From Phycisphaeraceae bacterium (GTDB taxonomy: Bacteria; Planctomycetota; Phycisphaerae; Phycisphaerales; SM1A02): a stretch of 64,000 nucleotides of DNA. Below, piece after piece: positions 17,984 to 25,844 of this stretch. The notes below the pieces were generated by a model. The model saw only the letters and a program-made list of their open reading frames with translations. It was not told the origin of the DNA and did no database searches. Every line of letters begins with the position of its first letter. Position 1 is the stretch's first letter. The stretch covers positions 62,001 through 126,000 of the forward strand of contig JAHBWY010000006.1 of assembly GCA_019636735.1 (NCBI GenBank). Reading direction: 5' to 3'. A program made the translations under genes and the position numbers.

Positions 17984-18696
17984 CAGATCGCACTCCCCTC
18001 GGGCAGCGGTCCGAGCAGCGTTCGCACGACACGATCGATCATCGGGTCAACGGAGGCGTCGACTTCACCACCCGCGGCGCGAGCGATGCAACCGCCACGA
18101 CCGACGGAGGCGTCCTCGACCAGGCGCACTTCGCCACTGGCCATGCGATGAGCCAGCGGCGCGAAATGCCGCTCGACTGCAGCGCGATCTTCGGGATGGA
18201 CCACGATGACCGCCTCGCTCGGAGCACCGAGAACCTCGAGCGCCCGGGCCGCCTGCACGGCGGCGAGGTCGGGATCGCCTCGCGGCGCCGCATGCACCAC
18301 GCGTCGTCCGATCTCGGTGCCTAGACGCACGGCCGCACGAGCGAGCGAATCGATCAGTTCATCGCGTCGGGCGCGGAAGAGGTCGAGCGCCGTCGTCCAC
18401 TCGGCGGCCACGCGATCGAGCTCGGCCTTCGCCTCGGCGTGAGCCGCTTCGCGGCCTTCGCGGAGCCCCGCCTCGCGCCCTTCGGCACGGCCGCGCTCGA
18501 ACCCCTCGCGCCACGCCTCAAGCCGCCGCGTCTCCGCATCCTGCTGGGCTTCAAGCGCCGCACCGGCGCGGAGCGCCTCGGCCTCCACGCGGGCGCGCTC
18601 GAGCACCTCGCGGGCCGCACGGTCGATGTGTCGCAGGTCAAGGACCGCGCCTGGTCCAAGCGTGCTCGATGTGCGTCCCTGCTTGATGACTGCCAT
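17983..18696 (-). CDS. fliH: Flagellar assembly protein FliH
   Basis: Peripheral stator and negative regulator of FliI. The 237-aa protein has a charged coiled-coil N-terminal half containing Gly-spaced repeats (GFERGRAEGREAGLREGREA, the GxxxG-type segment typical of FliH) and a C-terminal domain with VRLVEDASVGRGGCIARAAG, the conserved FliH/SctL beta region. It follows fliG by 27 bases and is fused in position to fliI by a one-base overlap. Confidence 0.92.
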   Translation of the reverse strand: MAVIKQGRTSSTLGPGAVLDLRHIDRAAREVLERARVEAEALRAGAALEAQQDAETRRLEAWREGFERGRAEGREAGLREGREAAHAEAKAELDRVAAEWTTALDLFRARRDELIDSLARAAVRLGTEIGRRVVHAAPRGDPDLAAVQAARALEVLGAPSEAVIVVHPEDRAAVERHFAPLAHRMASGEVRLVEDASVGRGGCIARAAGGEVDASVDPMIDRVVRTLLGPLPEGSAI

Positions 18697-18723
18697 GATC
18701 TGAACCGTCCCTCAATCTCTCGC

Positions 18724-19764
18724 CTAGACGACCAGATCGCGCTCCCGGCCCCGTCCGGCAATCACGATCTCACCGGCATCCTCGAGACGCCGAACAAGGT
18801 CGACGATCCGCTGCTGCGACGACTCGACCTCGCTCACGCGAACGGGTCCCATGTACCCCATCTCCTCGCGCACCAGTTCGGCGGCGCGGGAACTCATGTT
18901 CGCGAAGATCTTCGCCTTGAGCGCATCCGACGCCGTCTTGAGTGCGAGACAGAGCTCCTTCTGATCGATCTGCTTGAGCACCGCCTGAATGCCGCGATCG
19001 TCGACCAGCAGAATGTCCTCAAAGACGAACATGAGCCGCCGGATCTCCTCGACGAGCTCCGGATCCTGACCCTCGACGCCTTCCATGATGGTGCGCTCGG
19101 TGGATCGATCGCAGAGATTGAGCATCTCCGCCACGCGGGCGACGCCCCCGACCTTCTCCGCCGCATGATTGAGCATGTTCGAGAGGCGCGCCTCAAGCGC
19201 CGCCTCGACCTCGCGCACGATTTCCGGATTCGTCTGCTCCATTTCCGCGACGCGCCGGACCACTTCAACCTGCTTCTCTGGCGCGAGCCCCACGAGGATC
19301 TCACTCGCCTTGTGATGAGGCAGGTGACTCACGATGAGCGCGATCGTCTGGGGATGCTCATCCTGGATGAAGGTGAGCAGGTTCTCGCTCTCCGCCTTCT
19401 GAAGAAAGGCGAATGGTGTCTTCTGGACCTGCGTCTGGATCTGCTGGATGACGCGATCAGCCTCCTTGGGATCAAGACTGCGCCTGAGGAGCGCCCTCGC
19501 GTAGTCGAGGCCACCATCCTTCAGGTACCCCTGCGCCAAGGTGAGCGAATAGAACTCGCGAATCACCGCAAGGCCGAGGGCTTCGGGCACATCACCGAGT
19601 GTGGCGAGCATGCCGGTGACTTCCTCCACCGCCTCAGTCGGCATCTCGCGCAACAGCTTGCCTGCCGCTTCGGAGTCGAGCACAAGCAGCAGGATTGCCG
19701 CCTTGGTCGTGCCGTCGAGTTCAGCGGGGTCGTTCGGGAGCTTCTGTCCAGGTCGCCATGCCAT
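18724..19764 (-). CDS. fliG: Flagellar motor switch protein FliG
   Basis: Rotor protein that binds the MS ring FliF and receives torque from the stators. The 346-aa length is normal. The N-terminal domain (KAAILLLVLDSEAAGKLLRE) and middle domain with the EHPQTIALIVSHL motif are clear. The C-terminal torque domain has the charged helix QKELCLALKTASDALKAKIF and NMSSRAAELVREEM. No truncation is seen. It sits between fliF (47-base gap) and fliH. Confidence 0.97.
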   Translation of the reverse strand: MAWRPGQKLPNDPAELDGTTKAAILLLVLDSEAAGKLLREMPTEAVEEVTGMLATLGDVPEALGLAVIREFYSLTLAQGYLKDGGLDYARALLRRSLDPKEADRVIQQIQTQVQKTPFAFLQKAESENLLTFIQDEHPQTIALIVSHLPHHKASEILVGLAPEKQVEVVRRVAEMEQTNPEIVREVEAALEARLSNMLNHAAEKVGGVARVAEMLNLCDRSTERTIMEGVEGQDPELVEEIRRLMFVFEDILLVDDRGIQAVLKQIDQKELCLALKTASDALKAKIFANMSSRAAELVREEMGYMGPVRVSEVESSQQRIVDLVRRLEDAGEIVIAGRGRERDLVV

Positions 19765-19811
19765 GGGGAGGTCGTCTCAGCACTCAAGGTGCAGTCACTG
19801 CATCGGCCGGT

Positions 19812-21503
19812 TCAGCCAGCAGCGCGCATCCACCGACGCAGGAGGGATGCCGCTTCCGTCGGACTTCGATCCACCATCTCGTTGATCTGCTTGAGCATCT
19901 GGCGCCGTCGAAGGCTCTCATCGTCGACTTCGCGCCCTTCAAGCGGCGGGGTCTCCGCTTCAGCTTCGCCCACGACATCCGCAGCCATGCCCGGAGACAC
20001 GGAGCCGATCGGCTCAGCGGGCTCGCTGCTCTCGGCACTCGCCGCCACCGCAGTGGTCGGCGCGGCCTTCGGCAGAGCGCGCCACGCGATCAGGAACATC
20101 AGTCCGAGCGCCACAGCGCCGATCGCCATGAGCCCGATCATCGGGCCCATCGATGAACCCCCCGTGAGCGGGCCGAAAAGACCGACGAACGCAGCGGTGG
20201 GCACCGGCTCGGGTTCAGGCTCAGGGCGCACATCGGCATAGACACTCACGGTCACCGTGCCGCTGCGCGAGCCATCGAAGGTGTCGGTGTCAATCAGCGG
20301 CTCCACGCTCCGGCGGATGCGATCGAGCTCCTCGAGCCGAATCGCCTCGAGCGCCGCTTCATCGGGCTCGCCACTGCTGCCCGGGCGCACACGCCACAAG
20401 TGCACGATGTAGCTTCGCGGGACATTGATCGAGGCGTTGATCTTCGCGGCGTAGCCGGTCGGGTCTCGGATCAGCGCCGTCTCGCTTGGGAAGCGCGGAT
20501 CGAGGCGCTGCTCCGACTGCTCCGAGGATGCGCTCTGTCCCCGATTTGACTGGATGACACTCACACCGACATTGGGTCGAAGGCCGACATCTCCGCTCGG
20601 CGCGGGCCCCTGTGTGTTCGTTGCGCTCGATCGCTCGGAAAGCGGGCCGATGACCGGCTCCCGGAAGCTCTGCTCGCGACGACTGATGTCCTTCGTCACA
20701 ACCTGGGCGTGCACGGCCACCATCACGCCGGGAATGAAGGCGAGGTGCTGCTCGATGCGTCGCTGCACGACAGCCTCAAGCCGCGTCTGCTGCTCGAGAT
20801 TGGTGCCGACGGCAAGGTCCTCGGCGCGACGGGCATGGCGACGGCGCCCCGCCATCGCGTCCGTGACGGTGACATTCTCAACCTTGAGCCCGGGATGCGC
20901 GCCGGCGACGAGTCCGGCGACCGCGTCCACGAGGTCCTGTGACATTTCATCGCGCTGCATGACCACGGTGACGCTCGCGGTCGGCGGGACATGCGCCATG
21001 CCGAGTCCGGTGGTCCGCTGCGGATCGGCGATGACCACGCGAGCACTGCGAACCCCACGGTACTGCGAGATCATGCGCTCGAGCACGCCCATCGTGGCCG
21101 CCAGGCGCAGAAAGCGTGACTGCTCCTGACTGTGGAACGGACTCTCCTGCTCAATCAGCGTGTTGAAGTCGATGAGTCGATCACCGCCGACGCCACTCTC
21201 CGAAAGCCCGGCGAGCACCGCGGTGCGCCGATCGGCGGCCACCAGCAGCCGTCCCTGGCGTTCCTCGTGATCGACCCCCTGCTGCTGAAGCCAGAGGCGT
21301 GCGGCACCGATCGACTCGGGACTGATCGCGAGCGGGACCTTCGCCGGTCGCCCACCCGCGTACATGATGGCCAGAAAGAGTGCGAGCGCAGCGACAATCG
21401 CGACGGAGCCGATGAGCACACGACTGCGAGGGCTCATCTCCGACAACTTCCGTCCAAGAGCGTCGTATGCGTCTCTGAAGCGCTCCACGCGCTGGGCCTC
21501 CAT
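19812..21503 (-). CDS. fliF: Flagellar MS-ring protein FliF
   Basis: Forms the inner-membrane MS ring on which the motor and export gate are built. The 563-aa protein has a first membrane helix at about 27-48, the YscJ/FliF ring-building domain with VPLAISPESIGAARLWLQQQ and DRLIDFNTLIEQESPFHSQE, a second ring domain, a variable loop, and a second membrane helix near 450-475. The final ~40 residues (KQINEMVDRSPTEAASLLRR) form the FliG-binding tail. A small perfect hairpin (21519-21535) lies in the 78-base gap from fliE. Confidence 0.96.
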   Translation of the reverse strand: MEAQRVERFRDAYDALGRKLSEMSPRSRVLIGSVAIVAALALFLAIMYAGGRPAKVPLAISPESIGAARLWLQQQGVDHEERQGRLLVAADRRTAVLAGLSESGVGGDRLIDFNTLIEQESPFHSQEQSRFLRLAATMGVLERMISQYRGVRSARVVIADPQRTTGLGMAHVPPTASVTVVMQRDEMSQDLVDAVAGLVAGAHPGLKVENVTVTDAMAGRRRHARRAEDLAVGTNLEQQTRLEAVVQRRIEQHLAFIPGVMVAVHAQVVTKDISRREQSFREPVIGPLSERSSATNTQGPAPSGDVGLRPNVGVSVIQSNRGQSASSEQSEQRLDPRFPSETALIRDPTGYAAKINASINVPRSYIVHLWRVRPGSSGEPDEAALEAIRLEELDRIRRSVEPLIDTDTFDGSRSGTVTVSVYADVRPEPEPEPVPTAAFVGLFGPLTGGSSMGPMIGLMAIGAVALGLMFLIAWRALPKAAPTTAVAASAESSEPAEPIGSVSPGMAADVVGEAEAETPPLEGREVDDESLRRRQMLKQINEMVDRSPTEAASLLRRWMRAAG

Positions 21504-21581
21504 GCCGTTCCGATCTCACGCGGGATCAACCCGCGAACTCCGTGCGCCATCCATGGCGCAGCGGTCATTCATCGATCGGAC

Positions 21582-21923
21582 TTAGATGCGGATCTGCTTG
21601 ACTTCCTCGTACGCCTCCATCATGCGATTTCGAACGGCCAGCAGCATTCTGAATGCGGTGTCGGCCTTCTGGGTCGCGATCATGACGCCTTCGACATCGG
21701 AACGACGACCGGCCACGAGATCTTCGGCGGCGAGATCGGCGTCTCCCTGAAGGCGATTCACTTCATCGATCTGTCGGGCGACTTCGGCGAGGAAGTCGCG
21801 CTCGAAGCTGGGGCCATCGGCCGAACCCGTTCCAGCAGCGGAGCGATCGGCTCCCGGCGCGGCCGGATGAAGCGCACCAAGGTGGCTTCCAGCGGGTCCG
21901 AGCATGCTCAGTGGATCACTCAT
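21582..21923 (-). CDS. fliE: Flagellar hook-basal body complex protein FliE
   Basis: Small adaptor between the MS ring and the rod. The 113-aa protein carries the FliE signature in its C-terminal half: DVEGVMIATQKADTAFRMLL followed by AVRNRMMEAYEEVKQIRI, which is nearly canonical. The N-terminal ~40 residues are variable and Gly/Ala-rich. It begins 6 bases after flgC, in the usual flgB-flgC-fliE order. Confidence 0.95.
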   Translation of the reverse strand: MSDPLSMLGPAGSHLGALHPAAPGADRSAAGTGSADGPSFERDFLAEVARQIDEVNRLQGDADLAAEDLVAGRRSDVEGVMIATQKADTAFRMLLAVRNRMMEAYEEVKQIRI

Positions 21924-21929
21924 GGCAGG

Positions 21930-22355
21930 TCACGCAAGCAGGCCCAGCGCAGAGGCGTAGATCGACTTGGACGCCTCGACCGCTGCAATATTGGCTTCAT
22001 AGGCTCGAACGGCATCGAGGGCGTCGATCTGCTCCATGACCGGATCCACATCGGGGTAGCGGACATAGCCCTCGGCATCGGCGTAGGGGTGGCCCGGCTG
22101 ATAGCGCAGGTCGAAACTGTCGCTCTCACGGATGTTCGCGACCCGGACACCGAGGGGCTGCTCGGGCCAGGCCCCGGCGAGCGAACCTGCGGCTGGGTCG
22201 CCCACCGCGAACTCGACGCTGCGGCGGCGCCACGGTGCAAAATTGCCGTTGGCGTCGAGCAGCGTCTCCTGATTCGCGAGATTGGCGGCGATGGTCTCGA
22301 GGCGCACTCTTTGCGCGACGAGTCCGGAAGTGCTGATGTCGAAGAGGCCATACAT
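21930..22355 (-). CDS. flgC: Flagellar basal-body rod protein FlgC
   Basis: Proximal rod protein of the flagellum. The 141-aa protein starts at ATG 22355, with AGGAG seven bases upstream, giving the typical MYGLFDISTSGLVAQRVRLE opening; a longer frame to 22400 adds an unconserved stretch. LETIAANLANQETL matches the rod-family N-terminal motif and YEANIAAVEASKSIYASALG the C-terminal one. It lacks nothing visible. A candidate sigma-54 promoter lies about 150 bases upstream. Confidence 0.95.
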   Translation of the reverse strand: MYGLFDISTSGLVAQRVRLETIAANLANQETLLDANGNFAPWRRRSVEFAVGDPAAGSLAGAWPEQPLGVRVANIRESDSFDLRYQPGHPYADAEGYVRYPDVDPVMEQIDALDAVRAYEANIAAVEASKSIYASALGLLA

Positions 22356-22510
22356 GCGCGATCTCCTGCCGTTTGGTCGGCGTGAGGTCTCCTGATGCAA
22401 AGCACGCGCCAGGAGAGGAGCACCCGCTCCGCCGCCGGCCGCTCGAGCCTTCGCGGGTTCGTCGCGCGATCATCGCCATCGAGACGCTTCGCCCGACGCG
22501 ACAACGGGTG

Positions 22511-22528
22511 TTGCAGGAAATCTGCCAT
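22511..22528 (-). promoter_or_regulatory. Candidate sigma-54 promoter before flgC
   Basis: On the minus strand the sequence reads TGGCAGATTTCCTGCA, with the GG and GC dinucleotides exactly ten bases apart as in the consensus TGGCAC-N5-TTGCA. It lies inside the 227-base flgB-flgC gap, which is otherwise empty of genes and unusually long for this packed run. Transcription would cover flgC through flgE. Confidence 0.6.
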
Positions 22529-22582
22529 CGAAGACTGCGATCCCGCCCCCGCCGCCGCCAGTTGGCTCCGAACAGCCTCTGC

Positions 22583-23005
22583 TTACGGCCGCTCGCGGAT
22601 GGCGCTCAGGATCTGCGCAGTGCGATGGCGATGGAGTTCCGCCGCGGCCCTGAAGGCAAGCACATTCTCAGCGAGATCGGAGAGGAGCCGATCGCCGTCA
22701 GCGTCAGTGCGGTCGTGGAAGAGGATGTTCTCGCTGCGCGGCCGAGGCTTGAGCACGACCTCCTGCCCAACGAATCGCACGGTCTCCGAGTCCTGCGGAG
22801 CAAACGGCGCGGCACCCTGCCTGGCCCGATCGATCGCGTCGCGAAGGCTCTCCTGAAACGCATCCACGGAGACATCTACGGGTCGAAAGCCGGGGGTCGA
22901 GAGATTGGCGAGGTCATGGGCCAGCACGCGCTGCCGTGCCGCAGCGAAGCGCATGACCGTCTCAAGGGTGCGCGAAGTGGTTGTTTCGAGCGGATCCATG
23001 CTCAC
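22583..23005 (-). CDS. flgB: Flagellar basal-body rod protein FlgB
   Basis: Proximal rod protein. The 140-aa protein shows the rod-family motif RQRVLAHDLANLSTPGFRPV near the N-terminus and a C-terminal helix ENVLAFRAAAELHRHRTAQI. Length and position before flgC are typical. The start may be ATG 23005 or 22999. It follows the response-regulator gene by 21 bases, so it may be transcribed with the regulatory genes while flgC onward can also start from its own promoter. Confidence 0.93.
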   Translation of the reverse strand: MSMDPLETTTSRTLETVMRFAAARQRVLAHDLANLSTPGFRPVDVSVDAFQESLRDAIDRARQGAAPFAPQDSETVRFVGQEVVLKPRPRSENILFHDRTDADGDRLLSDLAENVLAFRAAAELHRHRTAQILSAIRERP

Positions 23006-23026
23006 GATTCTGAAGTCAGCGTTGCA

Positions 23027-24466
23027 TCACACGGTCGGGGCGATGCGGCCCTCATCCTTCCACCGACGGAGCTTCAGGCCCAGGGTGCGGACTCCGATGC
23101 CGAGCGCTCGAGCCGAACGCTCACGATGGCCGCGATGACGCTCGAGCGTCCGGAGGATCACATCGCGCTCCAGCGTCTCGAGCGTGATCGTGCCGTCGCA
23201 GATCGGCAGCCCGCCGGGCAGGACCTCAACGGCAGCCGACTCTTGCGGCACCAGAGCATTTCGCGCGGAGTTCCCGTTCAGGTGCGGCGGCAGACCGATC
23301 CACGGCGCAAGCAGACGCGCGGGAATCATCTCCTCGGAGGCGAGCACCGCAGCTCGCTCACAGACATTGCAGAGCTCGCGGACATTGCCAGGCCACGCGT
23401 AGGAGCGAAGCAGTTCCGCCGCATCGGGAGAGAGTCGGCGGCGGGGCCGACCTTCGCGCCGCGCCACCGCCTCGAGGAAGTGCTCGGCGAGCTGTGGAAC
23501 ATCGTCGAGCCGCTCGCGGAGGGCGGGCATGCGGACGGGAAGGACATCGAGTCGGAAGTAGAGGTCGCCGCGGAAGTTGCCCGCCTCGACTTCCCGTCGC
23601 AGGTCCCGATTGGTCGTCGCGATGACACGAACATCGACCTTGATCGGATGACTCGAGCCGACGCGCTCGAAGCAGCGCTCCTGAAGGACGCGCAGGAGTT
23701 TCGCCTGAAGTTCAGGTGGGATCTCACTCACCTCGTCGAGCAGCAGAGTGCCGCCGTCGGCGAGTTCAAAGCGACCCTTGCGGAGGCGATCGGCGCCGGT
23801 GAAGGAGCCTTTCTCATGGCCGAAGAGTTCGCTTTCAAGCAGAGCTGGGGAGAGGGCCGCACAGTTGACCGCGAGGAACGGCGCACTGCGGCGAGGACTG
23901 TGGGCGTGCACGAATCGCGCCGCCACTTCCTTGCCGGTCCCGCTCTCGCCGGCGATGAGGACGGTGCCATTGCTCTCGGCGAGCCGCTTCAACTCCTCTT
24001 GAAGCTGAAGCATGCAGTGACTGTCGCCCACAAGTCGCCCCGCTGCATCGGGCGCTCCGTGGGGTGCATGAACGACGCGCAGAAGCTGATTCTCACGAAG
24101 GAGCCGAACATGCTCGATGGCCCGCTCGACCGTCAGCGCGAGTTCATCGCCGGTGAAGGGCTTCGTCACATAGTCGAAGGCACCGGCCTTGAGGGCCCGC
24201 ACCGCCGTCTCGACCGTGCCGTACGCCGTCATGAACACCACGGGCAGCGATTCGTCGATGCGCCGGATCTCCGCGAGAAGCTCGAGCCCATCCATGCCCG
24301 GCATCTGAAGATCGGTCACCACGGCGTCGACCCCTCGCTCCGCGAGCCGCGTGAGCGCCTCGCGTCCTCCCGGTGCCGCGATCACACGATGTCCTCGGCG
24401 AGCGAGCACGGTGCCGACCGAGTCGCGCATGAGTTCCTTGTCATCCACCACCATCACGCTGCCCAT
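23027..24466 (-). CDS. Sigma-54-dependent response regulator (FlrC/FleR type)
   Basis: An NtrC-family activator of 479 aa. The receiver domain has D52 (VVTDLQMPGMDG), T80 and K102. The AAA+ domain has Walker A GESGTGKE (173-180), Walker B LLLDE (241-245) and, in the sigma-54 contact loop, GSFTGA (220-225) rather than the more common GAFTGA. The C-terminus is a Fis-type helix-turn-helix (HRERSARALGIGVRTLGLKL). It overlaps the kinase gene by 13 bases and precedes flgB, so it is likely the flagellar class activator acting with RpoN. Confidence 0.92.
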   Translation of the reverse strand: MGSVMVVDDKELMRDSVGTVLARRGHRVIAAPGGREALTRLAERGVDAVVTDLQMPGMDGLELLAEIRRIDESLPVVFMTAYGTVETAVRALKAGAFDYVTKPFTGDELALTVERAIEHVRLLRENQLLRVVHAPHGAPDAAGRLVGDSHCMLQLQEELKRLAESNGTVLIAGESGTGKEVAARFVHAHSPRRSAPFLAVNCAALSPALLESELFGHEKGSFTGADRLRKGRFELADGGTLLLDEVSEIPPELQAKLLRVLQERCFERVGSSHPIKVDVRVIATTNRDLRREVEAGNFRGDLYFRLDVLPVRMPALRERLDDVPQLAEHFLEAVARREGRPRRRLSPDAAELLRSYAWPGNVRELCNVCERAAVLASEEMIPARLLAPWIGLPPHLNGNSARNALVPQESAAVEVLPGGLPICDGTITLETLERDVILRTLERHRGHRERSARALGIGVRTLGLKLRRWKDEGRIAPTV

Positions 24467-25497
24467 GATTCACTCCTGGGGTCATCCCCGGACTGTTGCT
24501 CCCCGCACCGAGGAAGAAGAAGTTCGACTCGAGCGCCGCCGAGCGAGCTTCGCTCGATCCGGACGGCTCCACCGTGCGCATCCGCGATGCGATGCACGAT
24601 GGCCAGTCCCAGCCCGGTGCCGCTCGCCCGGGTGGTGACAAAGGGGGTGAAGACTCGATCCATGATCGCCGGATCGAACCCGGTGCCACTGTCCTCGACG
24701 GCGATGCAGATCATCGGTGTGCGGCACCCATCGGCGCCGAGGCGCTCGCGCATGCCTGCGTCGATTCGAATGGAACCACCATCGTGCCCCGCCGCCACGA
24801 TGGCCTCCACGGCGTTGCGCACGAGATTGACGAGCGCCTGCACAATCGACTCGAGATCGCCTGAAACTTCGAGTTCGGACGGGACGCGGACTTCAACACT
24901 CGCCCCCTCGCTCTCGATCTCGGCGCTGCACGCCGCGAGCGCCTCCTGCACCGACTCAATCACCAGCGCACTTCGCGTGGCGCTGCGGGCACTTCGAGCG
25001 AATCGCAGCACTCCACCCACGATCGAGTCGAGCCGCGTGATGGCACGGGCGATCTTGTCGAGCACTTCGCACTGCTCCGGGCGATCCGCGAGATCTTCAC
25101 GCAGCACTTCCGCATGCAGGGCGATGCTGGCCAGCGGATTGCGGATCTCGTGGGCGATCCCGGCAGCCATCTCGCCGAGTCCGGCGAGCGCGCGACTGCG
25201 CCGAAGGCCGTCGCGGGCCTCTTCAAGTTCGCGCTGGAGACCTGCCACGCGCTCCTCGAGACGGCGATGCGTCTCGCTCAGCCGCGACGACACCTCGTTG
25301 AAGACGCGCAGGAGATCGGGCAGGTCGGGAGGCGACGCGTCGGATCGGGGCGAAGTCCCCGTCGATCCGGACCCAGGCGTCGCTTCGATCGGCATCTCAT
25401 CGAGCCCCTGCTCTGCCGCGTGAAGGACCGGCCGCGCCTTCGCGGCGCGGATCGCAGATGCTCCTGCACGACTCACTTCCACCGACGCAGGTGTCAT
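24454..25497 (-). CDS. Soluble sensor histidine kinase (FlrB/FleS type)
   Basis: Partner kinase of the downstream activator. The 347-aa protein lacks membrane helices. Residues 60-110 form a coiled coil leading into the HisKA domain with phospho-acceptor H116 (AGIAHEIRNPLASI). The HATPase domain shows the N box (LVNLVRNAVEAI), G1 (VEDSGTGFD), F box and G2 (GTGLGLAIV). Cytoplasmic kinases of this design sense flagellar assembly state in Vibrio and Pseudomonas. The start overlaps the previous gene by four bases. Confidence 0.92.
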   Translation of the reverse strand: MTPASVEVSRAGASAIRAAKARPVLHAAEQGLDEMPIEATPGSGSTGTSPRSDASPPDLPDLLRVFNEVSSRLSETHRRLEERVAGLQRELEEARDGLRRSRALAGLGEMAAGIAHEIRNPLASIALHAEVLREDLADRPEQCEVLDKIARAITRLDSIVGGVLRFARSARSATRSALVIESVQEALAACSAEIESEGASVEVRVPSELEVSGDLESIVQALVNLVRNAVEAIVAAGHDGGSIRIDAGMRERLGADGCRTPMICIAVEDSGTGFDPAIMDRVFTPFVTTRASGTGLGLAIVHRIADAHGGAVRIERSSLGGARVELLLPRCGEQQSGDDPRSESWAA

Positions 25498-25844
25498 GCA
25501 ATGCGCTCCGTGAATCGCGCCTCGTGGCGCTCACGATGGCGCGCCTCGGCTGGCAGCGCGAAGGCTTGTCGCAGCGCGTCATCTCGGCTGCGATTCGCGG
25601 CCTCGCTCATGGCACGGGTCGCGGCCTCCACCCGTTGCAGCAGGTCGGCAAGGCGTCGTCGCTCTTCCGGAGTGGCCGACACAAGAACCGTAGGCGTGCA
25701 CGCACCACCGAGCTTCCAGATGATCTCTTCTCGCCTGGAGAGGTGCGCCTCGACCTCCTCGTCGGCGGCGGATGCGAGTGGCGGATGCGCCTCCGACAGT
25801 GAGGCGAGCTCTTCAGCAATTGCACAGAGTTCACTGAAGGTCAT
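25494..25844 (-). CDS. Small helical protein, possible FlgN/FliT-like chaperone
   Basis: Unrecognised 116-aa protein with four-base overlaps to genes on both sides. It is mostly alpha-helical with charged heptads. The segment VEAHLSRREEIIWKLGG resembles the RRE-L-L pattern of FlgN and FliT chaperones, and later RLADLLQRVEAATRAMSEAA would form a second helix. Such chaperones are about this size and often sit in flagellar regulons. The idea rests on size, helices and position, so it is inference only. Confidence 0.5.
   Translation of the reverse strand: MTFSELCAIAEELASLSEAHPPLASAADEEVEAHLSRREEIIWKLGGACTPTVLVSATPEERRRLADLLQRVEAATRAMSEAANRSRDDALRQAFALPAEARHRERHEARFTERIA

Noticed and set aside
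21519..21535. cgcggg/cccgcg hairpin between fliE and fliF as a terminator
   Set aside because: Six pairs, no T run, inside a continuous operon. Kept only as a remark.
22373..25423. A 1016-codon plus-strand open frame
   Set aside because: It lies antisense to flgB and the kinase/regulator pair, which carry clear domains. Its composition is Arg/Ala-rich with no motif. Long antisense frames are expected at this GC content.
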